From Thiofilum sp039797965 (lineage in GTDB: Bacteria; Pseudomonadota; Gammaproteobacteria; Thiotrichales; Thiotrichaceae): 40,212 nt of DNA. The position numbers and the translations under genes were made by a program. The stretch's first letter is position 1. The number at the start of each line of letters is the position of its first letter. Shown here piece after piece: positions 15,121 through 23,872 of this stretch. Below the pieces are notes generated by a model, which had not been told where the DNA came from, made no database searches, and worked only from the letters and a program-made list of their open reading frames with translations. Where the stretch lies: contig JBDKGX010000014.1 in NCBI GenBank assembly GCA_039797965.1, forward strand, positions 1 through 40,212, given 5' to 3'.

Positions 15121-18100
15121 TTAATTAGTGCCTTTAGGCTTTTTAGTACTACGTTGACGGGGGGATTTTGGCGCCATGGTCGTATCCTGTTTTGGAGTGG
15201 TTGAGGACGACTTTTTCGCAGTACTAGGCTTTGATTTAGGCTTTGAAGCAATGACTTCTGGGGTTACAGCTTCTATTGTAGATGGTATTACCTCTTTTAC
15301 ACTCGTCTCGTCAATGTCTGATTGAGTGGTATCTAAAATCAAGGGGCGTTGAGCATTTTTTTCAAGATCACCCACTTGAGCCACATCCGCCTTTAATAGT
15401 GTGAGGCTAGTACTTTCTACTGGTTTATCTTCGAGAGCAGTATTAAGTACTAAAATTGGTTCAACTAAAGCCACCTCTATTGATCTATCATCATCTACCA
15501 AAGTACTAGTCTCTACGATCGAACTCTCAGCGTCTTTCACTTTAACTTGATCAGTACTAATAGTTTCTGGTGCTAATGTCGCAGCCTCTTGAGGCTTTAC
15601 CACTTCGCTATCTATCAAAGTACTGGGGTCAGGAATTGGTTTACTAAGCGTTGTTTCGACTAAAGTACTGGGCTCAACAGGTAATACCTCTGAAGGTGCT
15701 ATTACTTCATTAGGCTCCACTACTACTGGAGTCGCAACGACTGGTACTTTAGTTTCTAAAGTACTCGCTTTTGTAGCTAAGGTTTTTTTATGGCGACGCT
15801 TAGGGCGTATTAAACGCCATAAAGCCCGTAGCAAATCTACTATCCCTATAACCATACTTTGTACTAATGATACTAAATATAAATACGTATAGGAAAAAAT
15901 GCCTTTTACCGCTCGTCCGAGTTTTCCTTCCTTTCTACGAAATTGATCTGATGAGCTAGCATTATTATTAGGATCAGTAGGTTGATCGCCACTTAAAGAA
16001 CGCCCTGCACTAATACAGCCTAAAGGGATGACAATCAAAGTTAATAACGTTGAAACTGCGCCCCCAAAAATCAAAGATACTGCCATCCCCTGAAAAATCG
16101 GGTCGGCAATAATGACACTAGAACCACCAATCAAAGCCAACGCCGTAATTAAAATGGGGCGAGTACGAGCCTCACAAGAATGAATCACTGCATCCGTCAC
16201 TGAACTGCCATTACGCACCGCTTCACGTGAAAAATCGACTAATAAAATTGAATTACGCACAATAATCCCCGCTAAAGCTATAAACCCAATCATAGAAGTT
16301 GCGGTAAATTCGGCCTGCATCATCCAGTGTCCGGGTACAATACCAATCAAGGTCAAAGGAATCGGTGCCATGATAATAGCGGGTAAGGTAAAATTACCAA
16401 ACTGCGCCACAATCAACATATAAATCAGTACTAAAGCAGCAGCAAAGGCAATCCCCATATCTCGGAAAGTTTCAAAGGTGACTGTCCACTCCCCTCCCCA
16501 CACAATGGCTGTTTTACTATCCACATTCGCAGGCTCACGGAACCAATAAAACTCGTCCGCCAAATCCGTCCCATCAGGTGCTACATAGTGACCCTCTTTA
16601 ATAACTTGCTCTACTTCTTTTTGACCATAAACAGGAGCTGCTAGTCGTCCAGTACCTTCAGCTGTCACAAATTCAACCGGACGTAAATCTTTATGGAAAA
16701 TCGGTTTATCTTGTTTAACCTGTTTAAACGAACCTAACTCATGCAGGGGAATTAATTTACCTTGAGCATTACGTACGGGTAATTGTGCCAAACGCATCAT
16801 TTGCGAACGTACGGCTAAGGGGATTTGTAAAATAATAGCTGTTGGCTCCACAATGGCGCGAATATTTTTCACATCACCAATAACATAATTACCTAATGCC
16901 ATTTCCAAAGTTTGGTTAATATCTTGGACGGTAATACCTGTACGTTGTACTTTATTTTCATCGACTTCAAAGCGAATCACATCGTAATCCGCTTCCATTA
17001 AATTACGCACATCCGTGAGATTATCTGCCTGTTTAAAAAAGCGGGTCAGATCATTAGCCACTTGCCGACGCACATCATCATCGGGACCATACACTTCAGC
17101 TACTACGGTTTGTAGTACGGGTGGACCTGGAGGCATTTCGACCACTTCAACGGTTCCTTTTGCTGCCGTTACCATGGGGGTCAGTAACTCGCGAACCTCT
17201 AAGGCAATTTGATGACTGGTTTTTTTACGTTTAGTTTTATCTACTAATTGAACTTGAATATCGGCTTGCCACGGTTGTTGGCGTAAATAGTAATGTCTAA
17301 CCAAACCATTAAAATTAAAAGGAGAAGCTGTACCTACATAACTTTGTAAAGCCGTTACTTCTTGAATAGGCTGGACTTTAGAGGCGAGTTCATGGACTAA
17401 ATTAGCCGTTACAGGTAATGCAGTTCCTTCTGGTAAATTCACCACGATATTAAACTCGGGCTTATTATCCAGCGGTAGCATTTTGACGGGCACCGATTTA
17501 AGTGGATACAGCAATAAAACAGATGCAAAGAATAAAGCAACAATGCCTAGTAATAGGGAATAACCTAATAACTTATTACTCACTAAAGGTAATAATAATT
17601 TTCTAAAAAAACGCTCCATACGTTGCGCTAGTTTATGTTCTTTTTCAGCATCTTTATGCAGTTTATTTAAACTAGGTTTTAACGCATTAGTAAGCCATGG
17701 CGTAAAGGCAAACGCTGCAAACAGCGAAATAATCATGGCGATTGAACCCAGAATCGGAATCGGAGCCATATAAGGTCCCATCATCCCACTCACAAAGCCC
17801 ATCGGTAATAAGGCAGCAATGACTGTTGCAGTCGCCAAAATAGTAGGATTGCCTACCTCCCGTACGGCATCAACGGCTACCTCTAAATCCTGATTACCCG
17901 CTAATAGCCAACGCCGATAAATATTTTCTACCACTACAATGGCATCGTCGACCAAAATACCAATCGAGAAAATCAAGGCAAATAAGCTAACCCGATCAAT
18001 AGTCATCCCCAATGCCCACGCTGCAAACACCGTGGTAGTAATGACTGAAGGAATCACCAATAAAACTACTGTACCTGCTCGAACACCCAAAGCTAAACAC

Positions 18101-19227
18101 ACCAATAAGGTCACAATACCCGTAGCAATAAATAGCTTTTTAATTAAATCATTTACCTTAGTGCGAGCGGTTTCCCCATAATCACGGGTAATTTCAACAT
18201 GAACGTTGTCAGGAATAATTTGCCCTTTCAACGTCTCTAAACGTTTTAAAACGGCTTGAGAGACATCTACGCCATTAGTTTGATATTTTTTAGCCACTGA
18301 AATAGTAACCGCAGCAGCATTATCAGCTCTAGCACCACCACTTTGGTAAGCCGCTCCTGTGTAATAACCCACAGAGCTAGTCGCATCACCCGGACCTTGT
18401 TTAACCTCGGCAATGTCTTGAATATAAACAGGACGACCATCAATCACAGCTACCATTAAGCGTTTGATTTCATCTGCAGAATTTAAAAATGCCCCGCTAT
18501 AAATCTCATACATCCGACTAGAGGACTCGACTCGCCCCACATCCCGCTCAGAATTAGCGGCTCTGACCACACGAGCGACTTGATCGATGGTTACCCCAAA
18601 AGTCGCTAAACGTTCGGGAAGTACTTCGATTTGCACAGACTCTTTACGTCCTGAGACAATAAAGCTTTGACTAGTATTTTTAACTTCACGCAGCTTTTGG
18701 ATGACGTCCACACCAATAAGGCGCAGTTGAGCATCATCGACCTCATTCGACCATAAGGTGATAGTGACCACAGGAACATCATCTACACCTTTGGGCTTGA
18801 CTAAAGGGTCTTGTGCGCCTAGTGGCATATGATCACGGTTAGACGATAATTTATCGTACAACTTGACCAGAGAAGATTCTAAATCCTCACCCACTTCAAA
18901 CTGTACCGTCACCATCGCCTGACCATAGCCTGAAATAGAGTACACATGCTCTACCCCAGTCATCTCGGATAAAATACTTTCTAAAGGTCTAGCGATTAAC
19001 CCTTCAACATCCTTAGCAGAAGCTCCCGGATACTGTACAAATACATCCACCATGGGTACTGAGATTTGCGGATCTTCTTGGCGCGGGGTAATCATTAGCC
19101 CCAATACACCAATCGCAAAAAAGGATATCAATAAGAGCAAAGAAAGCGGTGAAGTAATAAAGGCACGTGCCGTTAAGCCCGCTATCCCTAATGAGTGCGG
19201 TTTACTAGATTCGGATACTGGAGTCAT
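15121..19227 (-). CDS. RND efflux pump inner-membrane permease with a 290-residue C-terminal extension
   Basis: About 1368 residues; RND permeases normally have about 1030-1080. The N-terminal helix and PRQEDPQISVPMVDVFVQYPG porter start are typical, as are ALIFSIGILVDDAIVVVENI (TM4 proton-relay aspartate pair), two large periplasmic loops and a second six-helix set (IIMAPIPLTLIGIVPG, IIVRNSILLVDFSREA, IFGGAVSTLLTLIVIPLG). After residue about 1075 comes an extra part: an amphipathic/hydrophobic segment (about 1114-1142), a basic patch (RPKRRHKK) and about 220 Ser/Thr/Pro/Glu-rich residues ending strongly basic, probably disordered and cytoplasmic. That tail contains nine AGTACT copies, several read as Ser-Thr-Leu. 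The start at 19227 has better AGGG spacing than 19233. Substrate unknown; no TolC-type gene is adjacent. Confidence 0.88.
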   Translation of the reverse strand: MTPVSESSKPHSLGIAGLTARAFITSPLSLLLLISFFAIGVLGLMITPRQEDPQISVPMVDVFVQYPGASAKDVEGLIARPLESILSEMTGVEHVYSISGYGQAMVTVQFEVGEDLESSLVKLYDKLSSNRDHMPLGAQDPLVKPKGVDDVPVVTITLWSNEVDDAQLRLIGVDVIQKLREVKNTSQSFIVSGRKESVQIEVLPERLATFGVTIDQVARVVRAANSERDVGRVESSSRMYEIYSGAFLNSADEIKRLMVAVIDGRPVYIQDIAEVKQGPGDATSSVGYYTGAAYQSGGARADNAAAVTISVAKKYQTNGVDVSQAVLKRLETLKGQIIPDNVHVEITRDYGETARTKVNDLIKKLFIATGIVTLLVCLALGVRAGTVVLLVIPSVITTTVFAAWALGMTIDRVSLFALIFSIGILVDDAIVVVENIYRRWLLAGNQDLEVAVDAVREVGNPTILATATVIAALLPMGFVSGMMGPYMAPIPILGSIAMIISLFAAFAFTPWLTNALKPSLNKLHKDAEKEHKLAQRMERFFRKLLLPLVSNKLLGYSLLLGIVALFFASVLLLYPLKSVPVKMLPLDNKPEFNIVVNLPEGTALPVTANLVHELASKVQPIQEVTALQSYVGTASPFNFNGLVRHYYLRQQPWQADIQVQLVDKTKRKKTSHQIALEVRELLTPMVTAAKGTVEVVEMPPGPPVLQTVVAEVYGPDDDVRRQVANDLTRFFKQADNLTDVRNLMEADYDVIRFEVDENKVQRTGITVQDINQTLEMALGNYVIGDVKNIRAIVEPTAIILQIPLAVRSQMMRLAQLPVRNAQGKLIPLHELGSFKQVKQDKPIFHKDLRPVEFVTAEGTGRLAAPVYGQKEVEQVIKEGHYVAPDGTDLADEFYWFREPANVDSKTAIVWGGEWTVTFETFRDMGIAFAAALVLIYMLIVAQFGNFTLPAIIMAPIPLTLIGIVPGHWMMQAEFTATSMIGFIALAGIIVRNSILLVDFSREAVRNGSSVTDAVIHSCEARTRPILITALALIGGSSVIIADPIFQGMAVSLIFGGAVSTLLTLIVIPLGCISAGRSLSGDQPTDPNNNASSSDQFRRKEGKLGRAVKGIFSYTYLYLVSLVQSMVIGIVDLLRALWRLIRPKRRHKKTLATKASTLETKVPVVATPVVVEPNEVIAPSEVLPVEPSTLVETTLSKPIPDPSTLIDSEVVKPQEAATLAPETISTDQVKVKDAESSIVETSTLVDDDRSIEVALVEPILVLNTALEDKPVESTSLTLLKADVAQVGDLEKNAQRPLILDTTQSDIDETSVKEVIPSTIEAVTPEVIASKPKSKPSTAKKSSSTTPKQDTTMAPKSPRQRSTKKPKGTN

Positions 19228-19256
19228 AGCCATGTCCCTAGCGGTTCACAAATGGA

Positions 19257-20414
19257 TTATTGGGGCTTAGAGTCGGTATTTGGCATCCAACCCGAACTAG
19301 CTTTAGGTGGAGGATTATCAATCACTTGCTCACCTGATTTTAAACCGGATACGACTTCGATTTTCGTACCGTGATTATTACCTGTGCGAATCATACGTAA
19401 CTCAGAGGTATTATTAGCAACCACTAGCACACTCGATAAACTACGCCCCCGCAAAATAGCCGTTTCAGGAATTAATAACGTTTTAGAGCCACTACTCACT
19501 TGTGGAGTCGGTAAATAAAGCTCGGCATAAACACCCGGCTTAGTTTGAGTAGTCGTGGGTAAATCCAGTTTCACAGTAACCGTGTGGCGCTCCGGATCAG
19601 CTAAAGGATAAATTTGCGTTACTTTGGCTTTAGTCCGCTCATTGACACCATCAATACGAACATCGATTTCCATACCTTCTTTGATTTGGCTAATCATGCC
19701 AGACGGCACATCAGTCAAAAGGCGCTTATACTTCACATAGCCAATACGTAATAAAGGTTGTCCCGGTTGAACCGCATCCCCTACCTCGACTAGCTTTTGC
19801 ATAATAATGCCTTCAAAAGGGGCAATCGCTTGAGTATTCCGTAAAGCGGCATCGACTTCCTGTAGCTGTGACAGGGCTTGTTGGACTACACCATTGGCTT
19901 GAGACACATTAGAAGCACTAGTCATCAAATCTGAATAGCGAACCGTTTCAGAGTTATACCCGCCTAACATCGACTCTGCAAAAGGACGAGTAAACATTTG
20001 ATCCATCATGGCAGGCAGACCAAATCCCGGCATAGTCCCAATATCTTTGCTACGCGGCGAGATCAATTCTCGATTGTATTGCACTTGAGAAGAGCGTAAG
20101 GCAGCTTGAGCATTTTGAATTTGTGCAATCACAGCATTACGTTTTGCCAGCAACTGTGACTCATCAATTTGAACTAAAGCGACATCCTTAGGGAAGGCAG
20201 CTCCCACATCACCCCCAATAAACTTAACCACACCCGCTGTTTGTGCAGACAAAGTGACTTCTTTATAAGGAATGACTGTACTGCCTAATACCGAGGTAGA
20301 AGCAGAATCCAATACTTCAACAGGTACTAGAGTAGGTACTGGGGCAGATGCTGCATTTAACCAACTACTCAGCAGGAACGTTGATAATCCTGCTATTAAC
20401 TGAAATCGCTTCAT
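19257..20414 (-). CDS. RND efflux periplasmic adaptor (membrane fusion protein)
   Basis: 385 residues with a signal peptide (MKRFQLIAGLSTFLLSSWLN..AASA). The lipoyl/barrel-sandwich halves flank a helical hairpin: VTLSAQTAGVVKFIGGDVGA (N half), a coiled region with NAVIAQIQNAQAALRSSQVQ, then QAIAPFEGIIMQKLVEVGDA (C half), followed by beta-barrel (IDVRIDGVNERTKAKVTQIY) and membrane-proximal domains. The hairpin has an insertion rich in Met, Pro and Gly (MPGFGLPAMMDQMFTRPF) that is unusual. It links the permease encoded 29 bases downstream to an outer-membrane channel. Confidence 0.88.
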   Translation of the reverse strand: MKRFQLIAGLSTFLLSSWLNAASAPVPTLVPVEVLDSASTSVLGSTVIPYKEVTLSAQTAGVVKFIGGDVGAAFPKDVALVQIDESQLLAKRNAVIAQIQNAQAALRSSQVQYNRELISPRSKDIGTMPGFGLPAMMDQMFTRPFAESMLGGYNSETVRYSDLMTSASNVSQANGVVQQALSQLQEVDAALRNTQAIAPFEGIIMQKLVEVGDAVQPGQPLLRIGYVKYKRLLTDVPSGMISQIKEGMEIDVRIDGVNERTKAKVTQIYPLADPERHTVTVKLDLPTTTQTKPGVYAELYLPTPQVSSGSKTLLIPETAILRGRSLSSVLVVANNTSELRMIRTGNNHGTKIEVVSGLKSGEQVIDNPPPKASSGWMPNTDSKPQ

Positions 20415-20520
20415 TCATTACATCCTCAAAGCTACTAGCAGACCCGCCTTTGCAAAGTACTCGGTCTGTAACATCAATCTAACCCTAATGGTGAACGTAA
20501 CGCACTGCCCTGACTAAAGC

Positions 20521-21126
20521 TCAAAGGGGATAGGGCAAAACGGTTCGGGTAATCAATCCCAATTGACGATGCTCAATAATTAAGGAGACTGCATTAGAGG
20601 TCGCTAATATACCTGTATTTTCAGAGGATGTCTCGTGCTGATTAGCATCCGCTTTGACGATTTCAATGGAAGCTTGGATTAAATTATCTAATAAAATTAA
20701 TGATTGCGGTGCTGTGGTTTGAAGATGATCCGGATAGCCCCATACCTCACGAATTAACTTACCCTCATTAAAACGATAACGAACTCGTTGAAGGGTATGC
20801 CCTGCTTTACCACTCCAATCATAATAATTATTCGCACTAAACTCGATGAGTACTCCATCACCGACTCGCATACTAGGCTGTGTAGAGTTGATATCATCTA
20901 CAATCGCCCGAGGGGCAGCCTGACGTAAATCACGCTCCCACATCATAAAAGCCCGTTGTAACTCGGTCAAATCGGTCAAAGCCTTGCGTGATTGCTGCTC
21001 AGTATGAATTAGAGTATTAATACCCTGATACGACATTACCGCAATCACGGCGAAAATACTCAGTGCAATCAGTACTTCGATTAAAGTAAAACCCGCCTGT
21101 TGTCTTAAATGCCCTAAAGTACTCAT
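20521..21126 (-). CDS. gspJ: Type II secretion minor pseudopilin GspJ
   Basis: 201 residues with the prepilin site G-FTLIEVLIALSIFAVIAVMS (Glu at +5), cut by a prepilin peptidase after the glycine. The length and the WERDLRQAAPR / RYRFNEGKLIREVWGYPD stretches match GspJ, the third protein of the I-J-K tip complex. Start ATG overlaps the gspI stop by four bases (ATGA). GspK would be expected next but is absent; the RND operon follows after about 100 bases. Confidence 0.88.
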   Translation of the reverse strand: MSTLGHLRQQAGFTLIEVLIALSIFAVIAVMSYQGINTLIHTEQQSRKALTDLTELQRAFMMWERDLRQAAPRAIVDDINSTQPSMRVGDGVLIEFSANNYYDWSGKAGHTLQRVRYRFNEGKLIREVWGYPDHLQTTAPQSLILLDNLIQASIEIVKADANQHETSSENTGILATSNAVSLIIEHRQLGLITRTVLPYPL

Positions 21127-21506
21127 GGTGTGGCTAACCTAAACCCACGCTCAATAGCCACTCGCTTATCAAAATTACCCGCCTGTGTACTGACCTCCAC
21201 AACGATTTCTAATAGTTCATTTTCAGGTGTAGGTTTGACTGTCTGCCGCCAATACCAAGTGCGACCCGCCATTTGGGTTTCTCCACTCAGTTCGCCCTCT
21301 CCGGTTTTATTGAGTTGCGCTAAACTAATTTGATTCAAAGCCACCCAACTACCCATGGTATTAGCCTCTAAAACACTCACATTATTTAAAGTACTGCCCA
21401 CCAATTGACTGGTTGCGCCCAGTACTAAACCTAGAATTAATAGAGCCACGAGTACTTCGATTAAACTAAAGCCACTTTGCTCAGGATGTTGAATCTGAAG
21501 CATCAC
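21123..21506 (-). CDS. gspI: Type II secretion minor pseudopilin GspI
   Basis: 127 residues, prepilin motif G-FSLIEVLVALLILGLVLGA with Glu+5 and a short globular domain (WVALNQISLAQLNKTG, GRTWYWRQTV), the usual size and pattern for GspI, which nucleates the pseudopilus tip. It overlaps gspH by 26 bases at its start and gspJ by four at its end, so translation is coupled. Start ATGATG choice is uncertain by one codon. Confidence 0.88.
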   Translation of the reverse strand: MMLQIQHPEQSGFSLIEVLVALLILGLVLGATSQLVGSTLNNVSVLEANTMGSWVALNQISLAQLNKTGEGELSGETQMAGRTWYWRQTVKPTPENELLEIVVEVSTQAGNFDKRVAIERGFRLATP

Positions 21507-22020
21507 TCACCCGTCCTACACCATCCCAGTGTTGTTTTAAAGTACTTGCCCCCTCACTCCACTCAAAGCCAAAGGGTGTCATCTCACCGGTGGGTAACAT
21601 CACAATCTGCGGTTGTTGGGGCGTTTCTTGATCAGTGCCTAAAAACTGCTCTAACTCAGTAGGCTCCCTATACTCCGGCAAAATGACTGGAATTTGATCT
21701 AAATATAATTGTACTTTGAGCTTTGGCTCAAAATCATAGCGCTCAGCTTTACTTAATTTAATAGGTAGCCACTCTTTAGGTGCCGCTTGCTCTAGTACTT
21801 GATACCCTTTTTGATCTATTAAAATACCCAGTACTTGCGAACGAATCACTGCCTCATTTTGCGTGAGACGAATCAAGCCCCCTAACTGTGACGAGGCCTG
21901 CTCAATTGGATTAGCCTTAATACCATTCAATGACACACTGGCAATACCATAAAGTACTCCTAAAATAACGAGCACTAAAAGCATTTCCAATAGTGAAAAA
22001 CCAGAGTGTGATTTAGGCAT
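21481..22020 (-). CDS. gspH: Type II secretion minor pseudopilin GspH
   Basis: 179 residues with G-FSLLEMLLVLVILGVLYGIAS (prepilin cleavage and Glu+5), followed by a helix (QLGGLIRLTQNEAVIRSQVL) and a beta-rich domain with IVMLPTGEMTPFGFEW near the end, matching GspH/FimT-like pseudopilins. It sits between gspG and gspI in the canonical order. GspH links the tip complex to the GspG shaft. Confidence 0.85.
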   Translation of the reverse strand: MPKSHSGFSLLEMLLVLVILGVLYGIASVSLNGIKANPIEQASSQLGGLIRLTQNEAVIRSQVLGILIDQKGYQVLEQAAPKEWLPIKLSKAERYDFEPKLKVQLYLDQIPVILPEYREPTELEQFLGTDQETPQQPQIVMLPTGEMTPFGFEWSEGASTLKQHWDGVGRVSDASDSTS

Positions 22021-22053
22021 AGTTAAAGCACTAACTTATTGAATCGTTAATAT

Positions 22054-22497
22054 TTATTTTTGCCAATTACCAATATCATCTTCACTTTCTTTACCATCTT
22101 TACCTAAACTAAAAATGTCATAATCCCCACCACTACGAGCACCCGGACTCATATAACGATACTCACGCCCCCAAGGATCAACCGGCACTTCTTTCGCCCC
22201 TTTAATATACGGACCTTGCCAATTACGAGGAATAGGCTCCCCAGAAGGCTTTGTAATGAGCGCTTTTAGACCCTGCTCTGTAGAGGGTATAGCGGCATTT
22301 TGAGCTTGATAAAGGGTTAAAGTGGTTTCCATATTTTTAATAGCACTCGCTGCCGCGACTCGTTTCCCCTCATCCGAAGCTCCGGTCATATTGGGAATCG
22401 CAACCGCTAAAAGTACTCCGATAATCGTAATAACAATGAGTAACTCCATTAAAGAGAAACCGGTAGTTTTGCGGGTGTAGCGACGTATTTGCTTCAT
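22054..22497 (-). CDS. gspG: Type II secretion major pseudopilin GspG
   Basis: 147 residues; prepilin site G-FSLMELLIVITIIGVLLAVAIP. The GspG-specific pattern follows: LYQAQNAAIPSTEQGLKAL, NWQGPYIKG, VPVDPWGREYRYMSPG and the calcium-binding end DYDIFSLGKDG..EDDIGNW. It is the first gene of a four-gene gspG-H-I-J cluster. The rest of the secretion system (C-F, K-N) is not in the window. It is transcribed divergently from the rhombosortase gene across a 104-base region with palindromes. Confidence 0.93.
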   Translation of the reverse strand: MKQIRRYTRKTTGFSLMELLIVITIIGVLLAVAIPNMTGASDEGKRVAAASAIKNMETTLTLYQAQNAAIPSTEQGLKALITKPSGEPIPRNWQGPYIKGAKEVPVDPWGREYRYMSPGARSGGDYDIFSLGKDGKESEDDIGNWQK

Positions 22498-22521
22498 AGT
22501 TCTATCCTGTTTGCGTATCCT

Positions 22522-22569
22522 ACCTAGGGTTTATCAAGCCTAGGTTTTAACTTGAGCAAGTATACTTGC
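22522..22569. promoter_or_regulatory. Palindromes between gspG and rhombosortase (possible operator)
   Basis: Two symmetric elements lie in the divergent intergenic region. ACCTAGG (22522-22528) pairs with CCTAGGT (22539-22545), followed by TTTT. A perfect 14-base palindrome GCAAGTATACTTGC covers 22556-22569. The second is the size of a dimeric repressor site and overlaps a TATACT that could be a -10 box for the plus strand. No regulator is identified. Confidence 0.4.
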
Positions 22570-22601
22570 AAGCTTCTGTATTCCTGCAAGGTAATAAATG
22601 C

Positions 22602-23192
22602 GTGTCTTATCTGCGAGCCATTGGGGCTATTATGGTGCTCAGCACTGTAATGCTAATAGCACAAGCCTATCCTGAAGTACTGCAATATCATCGTACTAAA
22701 CTAGCGCAAGGTGAGTTATGGCGTCTAGTCACCGGACATTTTACCCACAGTAACTTCAACCATCTCTGTCTCAATCTGATGGGGCTAGGCTTATGGGCAA
22801 TATTACAGCCTAAAACACTTAGCCTGCCTAAAGTACTCAGTCTTAGTTTGTTCTTAGCTTTAATCATCAGCCTATTGTTTTGGGTTCTTAATCCTCACCT
22901 ACAATGGTATGTAGGCTATTCTGGTGTTTTATATAGCCTGTTTGGTGCTTGGGTCTTTTACCTTATTGGTAATCATGAGTACTTTACTGCTCTTGTATTC
23001 GGTCTTGCTTTAATGGGTAAAACTTTCTGGGATGCACTTTACCCCGACTCACTCAGTCAACAGCTCATTGCTGTTCCTGTGGTGTATCAAGCTCATTGGT
23101 ATGGGTTACTGCTAAGCCCTTTAAGTGCCTTTTGGCTTTATAGACGCCCCTCCACCATGGATACTAAGGCATCAGGCTTACAAAATGATTAA
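22602..23192 (+). CDS. Rhombosortase-type rhomboid intramembrane protease
   Basis: 196 residues from the GTG at 22602 (AAGG ten bases upstream; a longer frame begins at TTG 22566). About six membrane helices. The rhomboid hallmarks are ELWRLVTGHFTHSNFNHLCL in the L1/TM2 region, the GxSG serine in YVGYSGVLYSLFGAW, and AHWYGLLLS carrying the catalytic histidine of the last helix. The compact size and WRLVTGHF-H-N-HL pattern fit rhombosortase, which processes GlyGly-CTERM proteins exported by type II secretion. It lies divergent from gspG-J, supporting this role. Its stop overlaps comF by eight bases. Confidence 0.75.
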   Translation: MSYLRAIGAIMVLSTVMLIAQAYPEVLQYHRTKLAQGELWRLVTGHFTHSNFNHLCLNLMGLGLWAILQPKTLSLPKVLSLSLFLALIISLLFWVLNPHLQWYVGYSGVLYSLFGAWVFYLIGNHEYFTALVFGLALMGKTFWDALYPDSLSQQLIAVPVVYQAHWYGLLLSPLSAFWLYRRPSTMDTKASGLQND

Positions 23193-23832
23193 TTGGCGTG
23201 CTCGTCTGAGCCAAAGCTGGAGTACTTTGTGGCACAGCCCTTGTCCGATTTGTCAGGCTCAACGAAAACACCATCAAGTACTTTGTGTGGACTGTTTACA
23301 AGGCTTACCGACACCCCCTCCATTTGAGCAAAATCCTGACTTTACCGTACTTTATGCGTTTTATTACGAGCCACCTATTCGTGACTTAATTGTTAAAGTA
23401 AAATTTGCTCAATCTTTAGCGGATATCAAATTATTAGGACAACTGATGACGCAGTACTTAGCCCCTAAAATTATTGATAAGCCCCAGATCATTTTACCTG
23501 TACCGCTACATACTAAAAGATTACGCTCAAGAGGCTATAACCAAGCATTGGAGTTAGCCAAACCCTTAGGTAATGCGCTACACTGTCCGGTAAGTACACA
23601 ATTTATCAAACGAATTAAGGCAACCCAAGCTCAATCGAGATTGCGAGCGAGTGAGCGTATAACTAATGTGCAACAAGCCTTTGCAATAGCACAACCTATT
23701 CCTTATCGACATGTAGCCTTATTTGATGATGTCATCACCACAGGGGCTACTTTGGGTACCATTAAACAATTATTACAGGCTCATGGTGTTGAGCGTGTTG
23801 ATTTTTATGCCTGTGCTCGTCCTTTAATTTAG
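23185..23832 (+). CDS. comF: ComF family amidophosphoribosyltransferase-like protein
   Basis: 215 residues from ATG 23185, which overlaps the rhombosortase stop. An N-terminal zinc-finger-like pair (CPICQAQ...VLCVDC) precedes LIVKVKFAQSLADI, ILPVPLHTKRLRSRGYNQA and the PRPP-binding motif VALFDDVITTGATLGTI. In naturally competent bacteria ComF is required for uptake of single-stranded DNA into the cytoplasm, but comF/gntX homologues also occur in non-competent species. Confidence 0.9.
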   Translation: MINWRARLSQSWSTLWHSPCPICQAQRKHHQVLCVDCLQGLPTPPPFEQNPDFTVLYAFYYEPPIRDLIVKVKFAQSLADIKLLGQLMTQYLAPKIIDKPQIILPVPLHTKRLRSRGYNQALELAKPLGNALHCPVSTQFIKRIKATQAQSRLRASERITNVQQAFAIAQPIPYRHVALFDDVITTGATLGTIKQLLQAHGVERVDFYACARPLI

Positions 23833-23872
23833 CGCTACTACGTTAGCCTGCTTGACTGTTGAGAGATCTCTT

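Noticed and set aside
15099..15251. Longer N-terminus for the Pro/Ala-rich protein, overlapping the RND gene
   Set aside because: It would bury an obvious signal peptide behind 51 residues that are the RND tail read in another frame.
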